The translations under genes and the position numbers were made by a program. From GCA-002708145 sp045562755 (GTDB taxonomy: Bacteria > Chloroflexota > Dehalococcoidia > Lucifugimonadales > Lucifugimonadaceae): a stretch of 64,000 nt of DNA. The notes beneath the pieces were generated by a model. The model was not told where the DNA came from, ran no database searches, and worked only from the letters and a program-made list of their open reading frames with translations. This document shows, piece after piece, positions 45,692-54,377 of the stretch. Positions within the stretch are counted from its first letter, which is position 1, and each line of letters begins with the position of its first letter. The stretch is from contig JBJKVF010000004.1 in assembly GCA_045562755.1 (NCBI GenBank), positions 62,001-126,000 of the forward strand. Reading direction: 5' to 3'.

Positions 45692-45716
45692 GGAGACCAA
45701 CTTAGGTGAGATCTCC
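45692..45716 (-). promoter_or_regulatory. Leader hairpin before the binding-protein gene
   Basis: GGAGA and TCTCC arms (plus inner CC/GG) form a possible stem in the 5' leader about 55-80 bases before the start codon on the minus strand. A short reading frame ATG...TAA at 45688-45723 (11 residues, two Trp) overlaps it. No known riboswitch consensus was recognised. Role as an attenuator or stabiliser is speculative. Confidence 0.3.
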
Positions 45717-45781
45717 ACGTCATTTTATTTTTCCAACTAGTAATAAACTAAAGAATATACATTTAATAATAAATGAATAAA

Positions 45782-45799
45782 TTCCAATTTATGTTGGAA
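45782..45799. repeat. Perfect inverted repeat TTCCAA-N6-TTGGAA
   Basis: A perfect 6-bp inverted repeat with a 6-base spacer lies about 5-20 bases after the predicted transcription start of the binding-protein gene. It could be a repressor operator or a 5'-terminal hairpin that protects the mRNA. Confidence 0.45.
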
Positions 45800-45810
45800 C
45801 TAACCCATGA

Positions 45811-45840
45811 ATTATAAATATGTATGCAATGACATGTCAA
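45811..45840 (-). promoter_or_regulatory. Consensus sigma-70-type promoter of the binding-protein gene
   Basis: On the minus strand TTGACA (45835-45840) and TATAAT (45811-45816) are both perfect consensus hexamers separated by 18 bases. The predicted start is near 45804, giving a leader of about 165 bases. It is the best promoter seen in the window and fits the GC-rich codon use of the gene it drives. The other part of this 339-base intergenic stretch (45841-45977), in front of the divergent MFS gene, shows nothing I can name. Confidence 0.8.
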
Positions 45841-45977
45841 ATTATAAAATCATCGAAAGAGGTGGATTATTCACTATTATTGTTCAGGGAAATTTGTAAA
45901 AAAACAACAAATTATCCGGTTTCGTTTAGGAAATGTTAGTATATTTATTAATAAATTATTATCTTGAAAAGTAAAAA

Positions 45978-47225
45978 ATGAATAAATTACTTAATAAAAT
46001 ATCCATTAACATTCCATTACAAGTTAGTTTAGTAATCATTCCACTTTCTTTACTAATTATGGGGGATAGTATTTTATACATATTATTACCTGCAAATAGT
46101 GATTTTTTCGAGATTAATTCATTTTTGAATCTTTCAGATGAATTTTGGATCGGTTTTTTACTTTCAATAAATAGGATTGTGAGATTTTTTACAAATGTAA
46201 TTTCGGGACAGGTATTTAGGAAGTTAGGTTTTAGGAATACAGTTTTTCTAGCATGTTTATTAGGTGCAGCTTCAACATTGTTTTACGCGATACTGAAAGG
46301 CATTGTTCTATTAATATTAGCGCGAGTAATATGGGGATTTTCATATTCTTTATTTCGTTTAACTTATCAATTAAGAGTATTTTCATATGAATCAAATAAT
46401 TTTGGGAAATATTTAGGTTATTGTGTGGGTGTTCAAAGAACAGGCAGTTTTCTTGTCGTTACTATTGGTGTATTGGCATCTATAAAGTTTGGCATAAACA
46501 TAACTTTAATATGTCTATCTCTATTAATAATACCCGCAATATTTGTGGCGTATTTTATAAAGGATTTAGATGTGTCGAAACTTTCTCCTAAAAAAACTAA
46601 TTGGAATCTTACATATAATGAGCAAGTAAATACAATAAGAAAAAAAATAATAATTATTTCAATTTTTAAATTTTCATCATCTTTTAGTTCAAATGGCTTA
46701 GCGCTAGCAACTATTATCCCTTTTTTGATGTCCTTGCAAAAGAATGAATATGATTTAGAGACCATTATTGCTTTAGGGGGATTTATTATAGGTTTTAAAT
46801 ATATTGCAGATATTTTTTTTGGTATAATTTTTGGGTCAATTTCAGACAGATATGGCAGGAATATAAATATTATTATTAGTTCATTTCTCATGATCTTTGC
46901 TATCGTTATTTCGATTAGTGGATATAACTTTTATGTAACTGTAGTATGCATAGTACTATTATTTTTTTTCAGTGTTTCACTAGAGACATCTCTTGATGCT
47001 TTATTGGGGCAGTTGTCACCTGAAAAAGATAAATCAAGTATCATTTCTAGATACTCAACATGGCAAGATTCAGGTGCTGCTTTAGGACCAATAATAGGAT
47101 ATATGATAGCGTCTGCTTACACTGTCCAACTTGGGTATATTCTATCCGTTATACTGCTATCTTTATGTTTATATAGCTTTTATAGATTTTTTATAAAGAA
47201 AAATAATTTCATAGAATCAACATAA
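45978..47225 (+). CDS. Major facilitator superfamily transporter
   Basis: 415 residues, about twelve hydrophobic helices in two halves separated by a basic loop near 200-220. The second half has the MFS loop motif 'GSISDRYGRN'. No substrate-specific motif recognised. Convergent with the frameshifted dehydrogenase; if the frame of that gene is restored, the two stop codons lie only 4 bases apart. Confidence 0.85.
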   Translation: MNKLLNKISINIPLQVSLVIIPLSLLIMGDSILYILLPANSDFFEINSFLNLSDEFWIGFLLSINRIVRFFTNVISGQVFRKLGFRNTVFLACLLGAASTLFYAILKGIVLLILARVIWGFSYSLFRLTYQLRVFSYESNNFGKYLGYCVGVQRTGSFLVVTIGVLASIKFGINITLICLSLLIIPAIFVAYFIKDLDVSKLSPKKTNWNLTYNEQVNTIRKKIIIISIFKFSSSFSSNGLALATIIPFLMSLQKNEYDLETIIALGGFIIGFKYIADIFFGIIFGSISDRYGRNINIIISSFLMIFAIVISISGYNFYVTVVCIVLLFFFSVSLETSLDALLGQLSPEKDKSSIISRYSTWQDSGAALGPIIGYMIASAYTVQLGYILSVILLSLCLYSFYRFFIKKNNFIEST

Positions 47226-47229
47226 TTTT

Positions 47230-47340
47230 TTATACGAAGTAATCATTTAGATTATTATTATGAAAACTAATTATATTTGAAACTAATAAATTTATTGATT
47301 CGTTCGTTGCCTCAATCGTATTTGATGCAACATGCGGGGG
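47230..47340 (-). pseudogene. Out-of-frame 3' end of the 2-hydroxyacid dehydrogenase
   Basis: In the neighbouring frame, starting at the run of five G (plus strand 47336-47340), the minus strand reads PHVASNTIEATNESINLL and continues to a TAA at 47230-47232, about 36 residues. This is the normal C-terminal end of D-2-hydroxyacid dehydrogenases, including the catalytic His after 'LTP'. Removing one base from the homopolymer would restore a ~330-residue protein. Either a sequencing/assembly indel or a real frameshift. Confidence 0.8.
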
Positions 47341-48223
47341 TAAGTACTAAATTGTCAATTTGGAGAAGTTTATTATTTTTCCCTAACGGTTCATCATCAA
47401 ATACGTCAAGAGCAGCTGCACCAATTGTTTGGTTAACAAGTGCTTCAATTAATGCGTTAGTATCAATAATTTTACTTCTTGCGGTGTTTATTAAAATCGA
47501 ATTTGGTTTCATTTTTGAAAATTCATTTGAGGATAATAACTTATTTGTTTGATTGTTATATCTTGTATGTAGAGATACAGCATCCGATTCTTCAAGTAAT
47601 TCATTCAAAGATACTATTTTCCATTTAAATGATTTGTCAGAAACTAGATTTTCTCTAGTTTGATCATTTATAGGATAAATTATAATTTTCATTCCGATAC
47701 CACTAGCTATTTTAGCTAATCTAATACCTACTGGACCAGAACCTATTATTCCTAAAGTTTTTCCCTTCAATTGAATTTGTTGAGAAGATGGCCATTCCCC
47801 TCCTCTCATTCTTGTATCCATTTGAGGTATCTTTTTAGCAGTAGTTAATAACATTGCAAGCGCGTGCTCGGCAACAGAAATAGTAGAGGAATTTTTGGTG
47901 TTACTCACAGCTATACCTAATCTTTTTGCTGAAATAATATTAACATGATCCATCGCTGTACCCCATATAGCTATATGTTTTAGATCCTCAGAAACTGATT
48001 CTAAAAGTGGATTATCAATAATTGTTGAGGTATGCGATATTACAATAGTATCTGAATCAGCACAAATTTCTAATATTTCATTCTGGGATTTTGGTCTGGT
48101 TCTATTTATGACAAGGTTATAATTTGCGAATTTTCTCAATTTACTAAACTCATATGAGTCTGAAAGAATTGTTGGGTAATCATCAATTACTGTAATTTTT
48201 TTTATCTGAGTATCATTAACCAT
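47312..48223 (-). CDS. D-isomer-specific 2-hydroxyacid dehydrogenase, frameshifted near the 3' end
   Basis: 303 residues as read. The NAD loop 'GIIGSGPVGIRLAK', the Arg segment 'INTARSKIID' and the Glu segment 'ALDVFDDEPLG' are intact, but the protein ends '...LTPACCIKYD' in place of the usual 'LTPHxxxxT'. The missing His and C-terminal helix occur in another frame just downstream, after a G5 run. Intact, it would reduce a 2-ketoacid with NADH. Not related by operon to the divergent gene set at 49311. Lies 2 bases downstream of trhO. Confidence 0.8.
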   Translation of the reverse strand: MVNDTQIKKITVIDDYPTILSDSYEFSKLRKFANYNLVINRTRPKSQNEILEICADSDTIVISHTSTIIDNPLLESVSEDLKHIAIWGTAMDHVNIISAKRLGIAVSNTKNSSTISVAEHALAMLLTTAKKIPQMDTRMRGGEWPSSQQIQLKGKTLGIIGSGPVGIRLAKIASGIGMKIIIYPINDQTRENLVSDKSFKWKIVSLNELLEESDAVSLHTRYNNQTNKLLSSNEFSKMKPNSILINTARSKIIDTNALIEALVNQTIGAAALDVFDDEPLGKNNKLLQIDNLVLTPACCIKYD

Positions 48224-48225
48224 AG

Positions 48226-49200
48226 CTATGTTTTTTTTAAATGTTTTCTTTTCAAGCGAATTGTTTTTTCATAACTTTCTGTATTTCTACCTATATGATT
48301 TTTTCCCCTGCTTGAATTTATTTCTATTTGATTTTGTCTCTCTTCATATCTAGCTTTATCAAAAATATTTTTTTTATCATGGCAAATATGACAACTAACC
48401 CCTTTTTTGTAATATTGTGATTTTGTATCTTCATAAGAAATTGGGTTTTTGCATGCATAACATTGAGTATAATTACCTGCAGCAAGACCATGTTTTATTG
48501 ACACTCTTTGATCAAATACAAAACACTCTCCGTCCCACATACTTTCTTTTTTAGATACAGATTCAAGATACTTAAGTATGCCACCTTTTAGTTGATAAAC
48601 ATCACTGATTCCTAAATCTAACAAATATGATGATGCTTTTTCACATCTTATACCTCCAGTACAGTACATTGCAATTTTAGGAGAATCTTTGATTTTTTTT
48701 AAATTTTTATCGACCCATTCAGGAAAATCTCTAAAGGATGATGTTAAAGGATCAACGGAGTTTTTGAATTTTCCAATTGAAGTTTCATAAATATTTCTTG
48801 CATCTATGAGTAATACATCTTTTTGTGAAATAAAATTATTCCATTCTTCCGCTTCCACATATGTTCCTGTTATTTTAGACGGAGAAATTTGTTTTTCTCC
48901 CATAGTAACTATTTCATTTTTAATCTTAACTTTCATTCGATAAAAGCCAACAGAAGAGGAAAATGAATATTTTACTTCAAGGGAGTCAGTTTCAAGGATT
49001 TTTTCTAAAAAAACAATGGTTTTGTCAACATCAGATTTTTTTCCAGCAATAGTACCGTTAATACCTTCTTTAGCAAGAAGAATTGTGCCTAAAATTTTGT
49101 TTTCGTTGCAATATTGTAATATTTTATCTCTACGTAAATTTAATTTGTCGAGATTGAAAAATTTATATAACGCTGCGAATTTAATACTTTTACTATTCAT
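48226..49200 (-). CDS. trhO: tRNA uridine(34) hydroxylase (rhodanese-like)
   Basis: 324 residues. The N-terminal 'LLAKEGINGTIAG' domain, a rhodanese domain with active-site Cys in 'MYCTGGIRCEKA' and a C-terminal four-Cys segment ('CYACKNPIS...SCHICHDKK') are those of TrhO/YceA. It makes 5-hydroxyuridine at tRNA wobble U34 using oxygen, so its presence fits an aerobic or facultative lifestyle. The 3' end runs 2 bases into the following dehydrogenase gene region. Confidence 0.92.
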   Translation of the reverse strand: MNSKSIKFAALYKFFNLDKLNLRRDKILQYCNENKILGTILLAKEGINGTIAGKKSDVDKTIVFLEKILETDSLEVKYSFSSSVGFYRMKVKIKNEIVTMGEKQISPSKITGTYVEAEEWNNFISQKDVLLIDARNIYETSIGKFKNSVDPLTSSFRDFPEWVDKNLKKIKDSPKIAMYCTGGIRCEKASSYLLDLGISDVYQLKGGILKYLESVSKKESMWDGECFVFDQRVSIKHGLAAGNYTQCYACKNPISYEDTKSQYYKKGVSCHICHDKKNIFDKARYEERQNQIEINSSRGKNHIGRNTESYEKTIRLKRKHLKKT

Positions 49201-49270
49201 TAAGGTTATTATTTTTATTTCAAGGTTTAATTATACTTAAGTTTTTTCCAAAAATGAAAGAATTTAGTAT

Positions 49271-49276
49271 TATAAT
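49271..49276 (+). promoter_or_regulatory. Possible -10 box of the corrinoid-cluster operon
   Basis: TATAAT stands 35 bases before the ATG at 49311 in the 110-base gap that separates trhO from the divergent cluster. No good -35 hexamer is seen at the correct distance. Position only. Confidence 0.3.
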
Positions 49277-49310
49277 GATAAATCTAAGTTTTAAATATTA
49301 TTTATAAAAA

Positions 49311-49652
49311 ATGAGTGTATCTGTAAGAATTATGTATTGGAAAGAAATTCCAGTCCAAATACAAGCAAATGATGGTAATCAAACTATATCAAGACAACTT
49401 GAGGGACGATTTCAACAGGCAGTAGATTCTATTGCTATGTATGATGGCAGTGCTGGAACAGATGATTATTTAAATTATTGGGGGTATGGAGAATATTTAT
49501 CTTTAGATGGAAATCTGGATTCTGTATTGAAAATTTTTGAACAAAAATATAATTCTATGCCATATGACTTTGTAAAAAAAATTGTAAAAACTATCGATGA
49601 TAAAACTCGTGATGAATCTCATGGAGCTATAGATCATTGGCTAATAAAATAA
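49311..49652 (+). CDS. 'Virulence factor' family protein (PF13769-like)
   Basis: 113 residues. The opening 'VRIMYWKEIPVQIQA' followed by a mid-protein 'RFQQAVDSIAM' and 'YLNYWGYGEY' resembles the small family named 'virulence factor', whose real function is not established. From memory, members often lie beside homocysteine-methyltransferase and corrinoid genes in bacteria with a split methionine synthase; here the next gene (20 bases) is exactly such a methyltransferase. First gene of the cluster. Confidence 0.65.
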   Translation: MSVSVRIMYWKEIPVQIQANDGNQTISRQLEGRFQQAVDSIAMYDGSAGTDDYLNYWGYGEYLSLDGNLDSVLKIFEQKYNSMPYDFVKKIVKTIDDKTRDESHGAIDHWLIK

Positions 49653-49671
49653 TTTCAAGGATGATTTTTAT

Positions 49672-50544
49672 ATGAAAATACTAGATAGGTTGAAGAATAA
49701 AGAAGTATTAATTTTTGATGGTGCAACAGGTACTTATTTGCAAAAAAATGGATTGGTCGCAGGTGACTCGCCAGAAAAAATGAATATAGAAAGTCCAGAG
49801 ACAATAAAAATGATGGCTAAACATTATTTCGATTCTGGATCAGATATTGTATTGACTAATTCATTTGGTGGTAATAAATATATGCTGAAGAAATATGGTA
49901 TTGAGGACAAATTTTATGAAGTTAATAAATTAGCAGCTGAATTAGCGAAATCTGTCACTCCTGTAGGAAAATATGTTTGTGGCTCAATAGGTCCAACAGG
50001 TGAATTTCTTGAGCCTCTTGGTAGTATTACTCAGTCTGAAATGTATGATGTGTTTACCGTTATGTGTAAAGCTTTTGAAGATGGAGGTGCTGATGCTGTA
50101 ATGGTGGAAACTCAACTCGGATTAGAAGAAGCTACATTGGCTATTAAGGCAGCTAAAGACCATACTAATTTGACTGTTATGTCAACCATGGTTTTTGATA
50201 AAGGGCCAAGAGGTTATTTCACCATGATGGGGGTAACACCAGAATCAGCAGCTAAAGGATTAGTAGACGCTGGGGCAGATATTGTAGGTACTAATTGTGG
50301 CAATGGTATAGAGAAAATGATAGAAATTGCTTCTATGATGCGTCAAGCAACAGATGCATATTTAGTAGTTCAGTCGAATGCTGGTATTCCGAGGATTGAA
50401 AAAGGGAAAGTTGTTTATCCAGAATCACCAGAATTTATGGCTGAAAATTATAAAAAATTATCCGAGATACCTGTAAATATACTAGGTGGTTGCTGTGGTA
50501 CAACGGATGATCATATTCGTGCTCTAAGGAAAGCTGTAGTTTAG
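49672..50544 (+). CDS. Homocysteine S-methyltransferase-family protein
   Basis: 290 residues, a stand-alone Hcy-binding barrel like the first module of MetH or like BHMT. 'IFDGATGTYLQ' near residue 14, 'LTNSFGGNKY', and the zinc ligands Cys209 ('GTNCGNG'), Cys274 and Cys275 ('GGCCGTT') are all present. It moves a methyl group to homocysteine to form methionine. Because a free corrinoid protein is encoded 4 kb downstream, the donor is more likely methyl-corrinoid than betaine (inference). Confidence 0.88.
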   Translation: MKILDRLKNKEVLIFDGATGTYLQKNGLVAGDSPEKMNIESPETIKMMAKHYFDSGSDIVLTNSFGGNKYMLKKYGIEDKFYEVNKLAAELAKSVTPVGKYVCGSIGPTGEFLEPLGSITQSEMYDVFTVMCKAFEDGGADAVMVETQLGLEEATLAIKAAKDHTNLTVMSTMVFDKGPRGYFTMMGVTPESAAKGLVDAGADIVGTNCGNGIEKMIEIASMMRQATDAYLVVQSNAGIPRIEKGKVVYPESPEFMAENYKKLSEIPVNILGGCCGTTDDHIRALRKAVV

Positions 50545-50554
50545 TATTTAATTT

Positions 50555-51574
50555 ATGAAAAATGTTATAGAGGCTAATATTAATTCATATGAAGATATAA
50601 ATTGGCCTAGTAAGAATACTAAGCAAAACTACACTTTTGTTAGAAGTGAAAATAAAAACACTGTGAAAATTCCAGTGACTATAATTAATGGTCACCTAGT
50701 TGGTCCTACTTTTTCAATAATGAGCGGAATGCATGCTGGTGAGTACTCAGGGATGATTGCAGCACAGAAAATAATTTCAAATATATCTCCTTCAAATTTA
50801 CACGGGAAGGTAATTATTATACCTGTAATTTCAGTAGAAGCTTTTTATCAAAGATCTATGCAAATTTCACCTATTGACCAAAAAGAAGTTCATTTTATTC
50901 AACCAGGAAATCCTCAAGGATCGTATTCTGAACTTCTAATTGATACTATTTTTGAAATTGTTAAGAAATCTGATTACCTTATAGATATGCATTCTGGTGA
51001 GCTAGTGCAATCTTTACATCCTTGGGTTCCAGTTCCATTACTAGGTTCAAATGATATGAAGGATAAGGCAAAGCTACTTGCAAGAGGTTACAGAGTAGAC
51101 TTTATAGAGTATAGAGAAGATATAGACTCTATTCCGCCCTTATGCATATCATTGGCTGACGAAGGGATAGTAAATATTTGGGTAGAAATAGGGAAAAATG
51201 GTATTCCTACATCTAGTGATGTATCAAGGCATTATGATGGTATTATATCAGCACTAAAAAGTGTTGGTTGCTTAGCTGGTAAACCTGAAAAGCCAAAGCA
51301 AAAAATTATAAAAGGTAGAAGATATCAAATTAATGCAAAACATAGTGGTTTTTGGCATCCAGATATTAGAGAGGGTCAAATCGTTGAAAAAGGTCAGATG
51401 TTAGGTAAAATCACAGACTTTTTTGGTAATTTAATTGAGGAATATAAGGCTCCTGAAAAATCATTAGTTCTTTATTATTGGACAAGTCCAGCTATAGATG
51501 TTGAAAGGAAACCCCATGGTTATGACTGGCATTCTGGATTAATTAGTTTATTAGAATTGAATGAAATTAAATAG
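50555..51574 (+). CDS. Succinylglutamate desuccinylase/aspartoacylase-family (M14-like) hydrolase
   Basis: 339 residues. Zinc ligands His60-x-x-Glu63 in 'GMHAGEYSG' and a later 'YLIDMHSGE' give the AstE/ASPA active site, with 'PVISVEAFYQRS' between them. The C-terminal beta domain reads 'HSGFWHPDIREGQIVEKGQ'. It probably deacylates an N-acyl amino acid or related amide. It starts 10 bases after the methyltransferase and overlaps the M19 gene by 14 bases, so the two hydrolases are probably a functional pair. Confidence 0.85.
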   Translation: MKNVIEANINSYEDINWPSKNTKQNYTFVRSENKNTVKIPVTIINGHLVGPTFSIMSGMHAGEYSGMIAAQKIISNISPSNLHGKVIIIPVISVEAFYQRSMQISPIDQKEVHFIQPGNPQGSYSELLIDTIFEIVKKSDYLIDMHSGELVQSLHPWVPVPLLGSNDMKDKAKLLARGYRVDFIEYREDIDSIPPLCISLADEGIVNIWVEIGKNGIPTSSDVSRHYDGIISALKSVGCLAGKPEKPKQKIIKGRRYQINAKHSGFWHPDIREGQIVEKGQMLGKITDFFGNLIEEYKAPEKSLVLYYWTSPAIDVERKPHGYDWHSGLISLLELNEIK

Positions 51575-52580
51575 TAAAAAATCTAATTTTAATATTTTTC
51601 TGGCTCATGATCATATGAGAAATAAAGATGATATATTACGTGATATCAAATCAGGTATTTCAGGAAAAATACTTCATTTAGAACTTGATGGATGGATTGA
51701 TGCTCCTTCAAAGGAGATTTATAAGAAAACTTATAACTCAACTCATGGTTTTTATGAAAGATATTTAAAGTCTTTATCAAAATTAGAATTATTATTGAAA
51801 GAAAAAAAAGATTCTATAGTACTAATTAGAGGGAAATCCGATTTCAATAATGCGAAAAATAATAATAAATTCTCTTTGATTTTAGGTAATGAAGGCGGGA
51901 AAATAGTTGGTGAAAATTTAGAAAACTTAGAAATTTTATATAAAAAAGGATTGAGGCATATTCAATTAAATTGGGCAATGAAAAATTTTTTATCTGCGAG
52001 TCAAGAAGAAGAAGGGAAATATTCAGATACAGGTTTGAGTGAAATAGGGAAAAAATTAATCTTGGAAATGAATACAAAAGGAATGATTATTGATGTTTCC
52101 CACTCTTCTCCTATATCTATTAAGGATGTATTGAAAATTACTAAAAAACCAATAATTAATTCTCACTCAGGCTCACGAGTTCTGGCAAATAAACCTCAAA
52201 ATTTATATGATAACCAAATTAAAGATCTAGCTGATAATAATGGTTTATTGGCTCTACATTTTTGTTCAAGACTAGTTTTGGGTGTAAACGATAAACAGTC
52301 TAATATTCCTGACATAATAAAACATGTAGAATATATTAGAAATTTTGCTGGGATTGATATATTGGCTTTGGGTCCAGATTGGATTTTAGGAGATGAATCT
52401 AGAGATAAAAATTATCTAATAAATACAAACCAAAAAAATATAACTTGGACTAAAGATTTAGAAGACTCTAGTAAGATAAATAATATTATTGAACCTTTGG
52501 AGAAAGCTGGTTTTAAGTCTTTAGAAATTGAGAAACTCCTAGGGAAAAATTTCACAAGATTTGTAAACGATGTTTTGTGA
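51561..52580 (+). CDS. Membrane-dipeptidase-family (peptidase M19) hydrolase
   Basis: 339 residues. Metal-binding segments of renal dipeptidase-like enzymes are visible in order: 'LAHDH' at 14-18, 'GNEGG', 'IIDVSHSS', 'INSHSGSR' and 'LALGPDW', the last carrying the barrel Asp. Such enzymes cut dipeptides or N-acyl amino acids. There is no signal peptide, so it is cytoplasmic here. It overlaps the aspartoacylase-like gene by 14 bases. Confidence 0.85.
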   Translation: MKLNSKKSNFNIFLAHDHMRNKDDILRDIKSGISGKILHLELDGWIDAPSKEIYKKTYNSTHGFYERYLKSLSKLELLLKEKKDSIVLIRGKSDFNNAKNNNKFSLILGNEGGKIVGENLENLEILYKKGLRHIQLNWAMKNFLSASQEEEGKYSDTGLSEIGKKLILEMNTKGMIIDVSHSSPISIKDVLKITKKPIINSHSGSRVLANKPQNLYDNQIKDLADNNGLLALHFCSRLVLGVNDKQSNIPDIIKHVEYIRNFAGIDILALGPDWILGDESRDKNYLINTNQKNITWTKDLEDSSKINNIIEPLEKAGFKSLEIEKLLGKNFTRFVNDVL

Positions 52581-52671
52581 ATGTATGATTTAGTGGAGAT
52601 CAAAAGAAAAATTATGTAGGTAATATAATGATTTTTCATTTATAATTGTTATTAATAAATTTACAAATTAC

Positions 52672-53322
52672 ATGGACGCAAGAAAAAAAATCAAAGAATT
52701 AGGTAGATGCATTGAACTAGTTTCAATGGATCCTTTTTTTAATGATATTTCCATTGGTATATTCAAAAAAAAACGTCATTTGACTATTTGGTCATTTAGT
52801 AATTTACCGGAGCTTGATAAAAGAATTGAACAAGTTAGAGATAATTGCGCTTTACTTGGAGATGTAGATATTCTAGCTGGTACCTCAGATAAACTAATGA
52901 TGAGAACTGATCTTTATCTTGAAAGAGCACTTAGATTCATGTTTGCTAATGCAGTCCAAAAAGATTCAAAAGATTTTAAAATAGATGGCCCAATTTCTGC
53001 TCCTGATACTAAAACTAAGCTTACATTTTTTTTAGATTCATATGAGGAAGGTGCTAACGTGGTATACAAAGTTTCTGCTGAAGGAAATCATGAAAAAGTA
53101 AATATGAGACTGAGAGCTGTAGTTGGAGGTTTTATTAAATATGCTAGTTGTGTTAAGGTTTCACAAGAAGAATTTATGTTTCCGGATGGAAAAAGATATG
53201 ATAAATTTGCTAGATTGATATTGCCAGTTGCTAGGAATGTAAGTGCTACTGAAAATATGCTTTCTCAAACTGAAATGCAAGGTCAAATGACTACTCAAAC
53301 ATTAGGATTTTCACAAACATAG
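52672..53322 (+). CDS. Unknown protein, 216 residues
   Basis: I do not recognise it. It appears soluble, alpha/beta, with a basic N-terminal helix, a central Asp/Ser-rich region ('TKTKLTFFLDSYEEG') and a Met/Gln/Thr-rich C-terminal tail ('MLSQTEMQGQMTTQTLGFS'). No cofactor motif is visible. The ATG at 52672 has no clear Shine-Dalgarno and a 91-base gap precedes it, so it may have its own promoter; 17 bases separate it from the methyltransferase gene downstream. Confidence 0.65.
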   Translation: MDARKKIKELGRCIELVSMDPFFNDISIGIFKKKRHLTIWSFSNLPELDKRIEQVRDNCALLGDVDILAGTSDKLMMRTDLYLERALRFMFANAVQKDSKDFKIDGPISAPDTKTKLTFFLDSYEEGANVVYKVSAEGNHEKVNMRLRAVVGGFIKYASCVKVSQEEFMFPDGKRYDKFARLILPVARNVSATENMLSQTEMQGQMTTQTLGFSQT

Positions 53323-53339
53323 AAATTAAGTAGGAATTT

Positions 53340-54377
53340 ATGAATTCAAAAGAACGAGTATTTGCGGCATTGAACGGGGAGCCACATGACCGCCCTCCTG
53401 TTTGCACTCCAACAAGTGTAGCAACTGTTGAATTCATGGATTTAAATAACGCTTACTTTCCTGAAGCAAACAGAGATGCTAACTTAAATGCATCTTTAGC
53501 ATCCACTGCATTTACTCAATTAGGCTTCGATACTATAGCCCCCTATTTTAGTATTATCCAAGAATCATCCGCATTAGGATGTGACATGCAATGGGAGCAA
53601 AAAGATAATTGGCCTACCGTAAGAATGACTAATCCTATTTGGAAAAATTCTAATGATGTAAAAATACCAAAGGATTTTTTATTACATCAAGACACAAAAA
53701 CTATAATTGATTCTATACAAATACTTAAGAAACAGTACCCCGATGAAGTGGCAATAGTTGGTAAAACTATGGGCCCATGGACATTAGCTTATCATGTGTT
53801 TGGAGTTGAACCTTTTCTATTAGGAACAGTAGATGATCCAGCTGAAACAATTAAATGTTTAGAGAAACTCAAAGAAATAACAATTTTATTTGGACAGGCG
53901 CAAATTGATTCAGGTGCAGATATATTAACTTTACCTGATCATGCTACTGGTGATTTAGTTAGTGGAGAATATTATAAACGATTTTTATTGGAGCTCCATC
54001 AAGAATTAGTAGAAGAATTAAATGTCCCAATTATTCTTCATATATGTGGCAATACAATTGATAGAATGCCATACATTGCTGAAACTGGAATGGCTGCCTT
54101 TCATTTCGATTCAAGAAATGATCCAGAAGAGGCTGTGAAAACTGTTAATGGAAAAATTAAGCTAGCAGGAAATATTAATAATCCTACGACATTATATTCA
54201 AAAGGACCAGACGCGGTTAAGGAAGAAGTTTTTAAAGCTTTGAATGCAGGTGTTCAATTAATTGCGCCAGAATGTGCTATCCCCCTAAAAACAAAAATAG
54301 AAAATTTATTGGCAATTCCAGAGGCTATTACAGATTGGGTTGCTGAGAGAGGAAATTTTGATGCCGCTAAATCATGA
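53340..54377 (+). CDS. UroD-family methylcorrinoid methyltransferase (MtbA/MtaA-like)
   Basis: 345 residues, uroporphyrinogen-decarboxylase-type barrel. The zinc site of methylcobamide:thiol methyltransferases is present as His234-x-Cys236 ('LHICGNT') with Cys312 in 'APECAIP', which true HemE enzymes lack. In methanogens such proteins move methyl from a corrinoid protein to coenzyme M; bacterial members have other, mostly unknown acceptors or donors. It overlaps the corrinoid-protein gene by 17 bases, so the two are very probably partners. Confidence 0.88.
   Translation: MNSKERVFAALNGEPHDRPPVCTPTSVATVEFMDLNNAYFPEANRDANLNASLASTAFTQLGFDTIAPYFSIIQESSALGCDMQWEQKDNWPTVRMTNPIWKNSNDVKIPKDFLLHQDTKTIIDSIQILKKQYPDEVAIVGKTMGPWTLAYHVFGVEPFLLGTVDDPAETIKCLEKLKEITILFGQAQIDSGADILTLPDHATGDLVSGEYYKRFLLELHQELVEELNVPIILHICGNTIDRMPYIAETGMAAFHFDSRNDPEEAVKTVNGKIKLAGNINNPTTLYSKGPDAVKEEVFKALNAGVQLIAPECAIPLKTKIENLLAIPEAITDWVAERGNFDAAKS

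Noticed and set aside
46433..46891. Open frame of 152 codons on the minus strand opposite the MFS gene
   Set aside because: Antisense to membrane-protein codons, lies inside an intact gene and resembles no family.
47277..47552. Plus-strand frame across the frameshifted dehydrogenase tail
   Set aside because: Antisense to conserved dehydrogenase text on both sides of the frameshift; no family resemblance.
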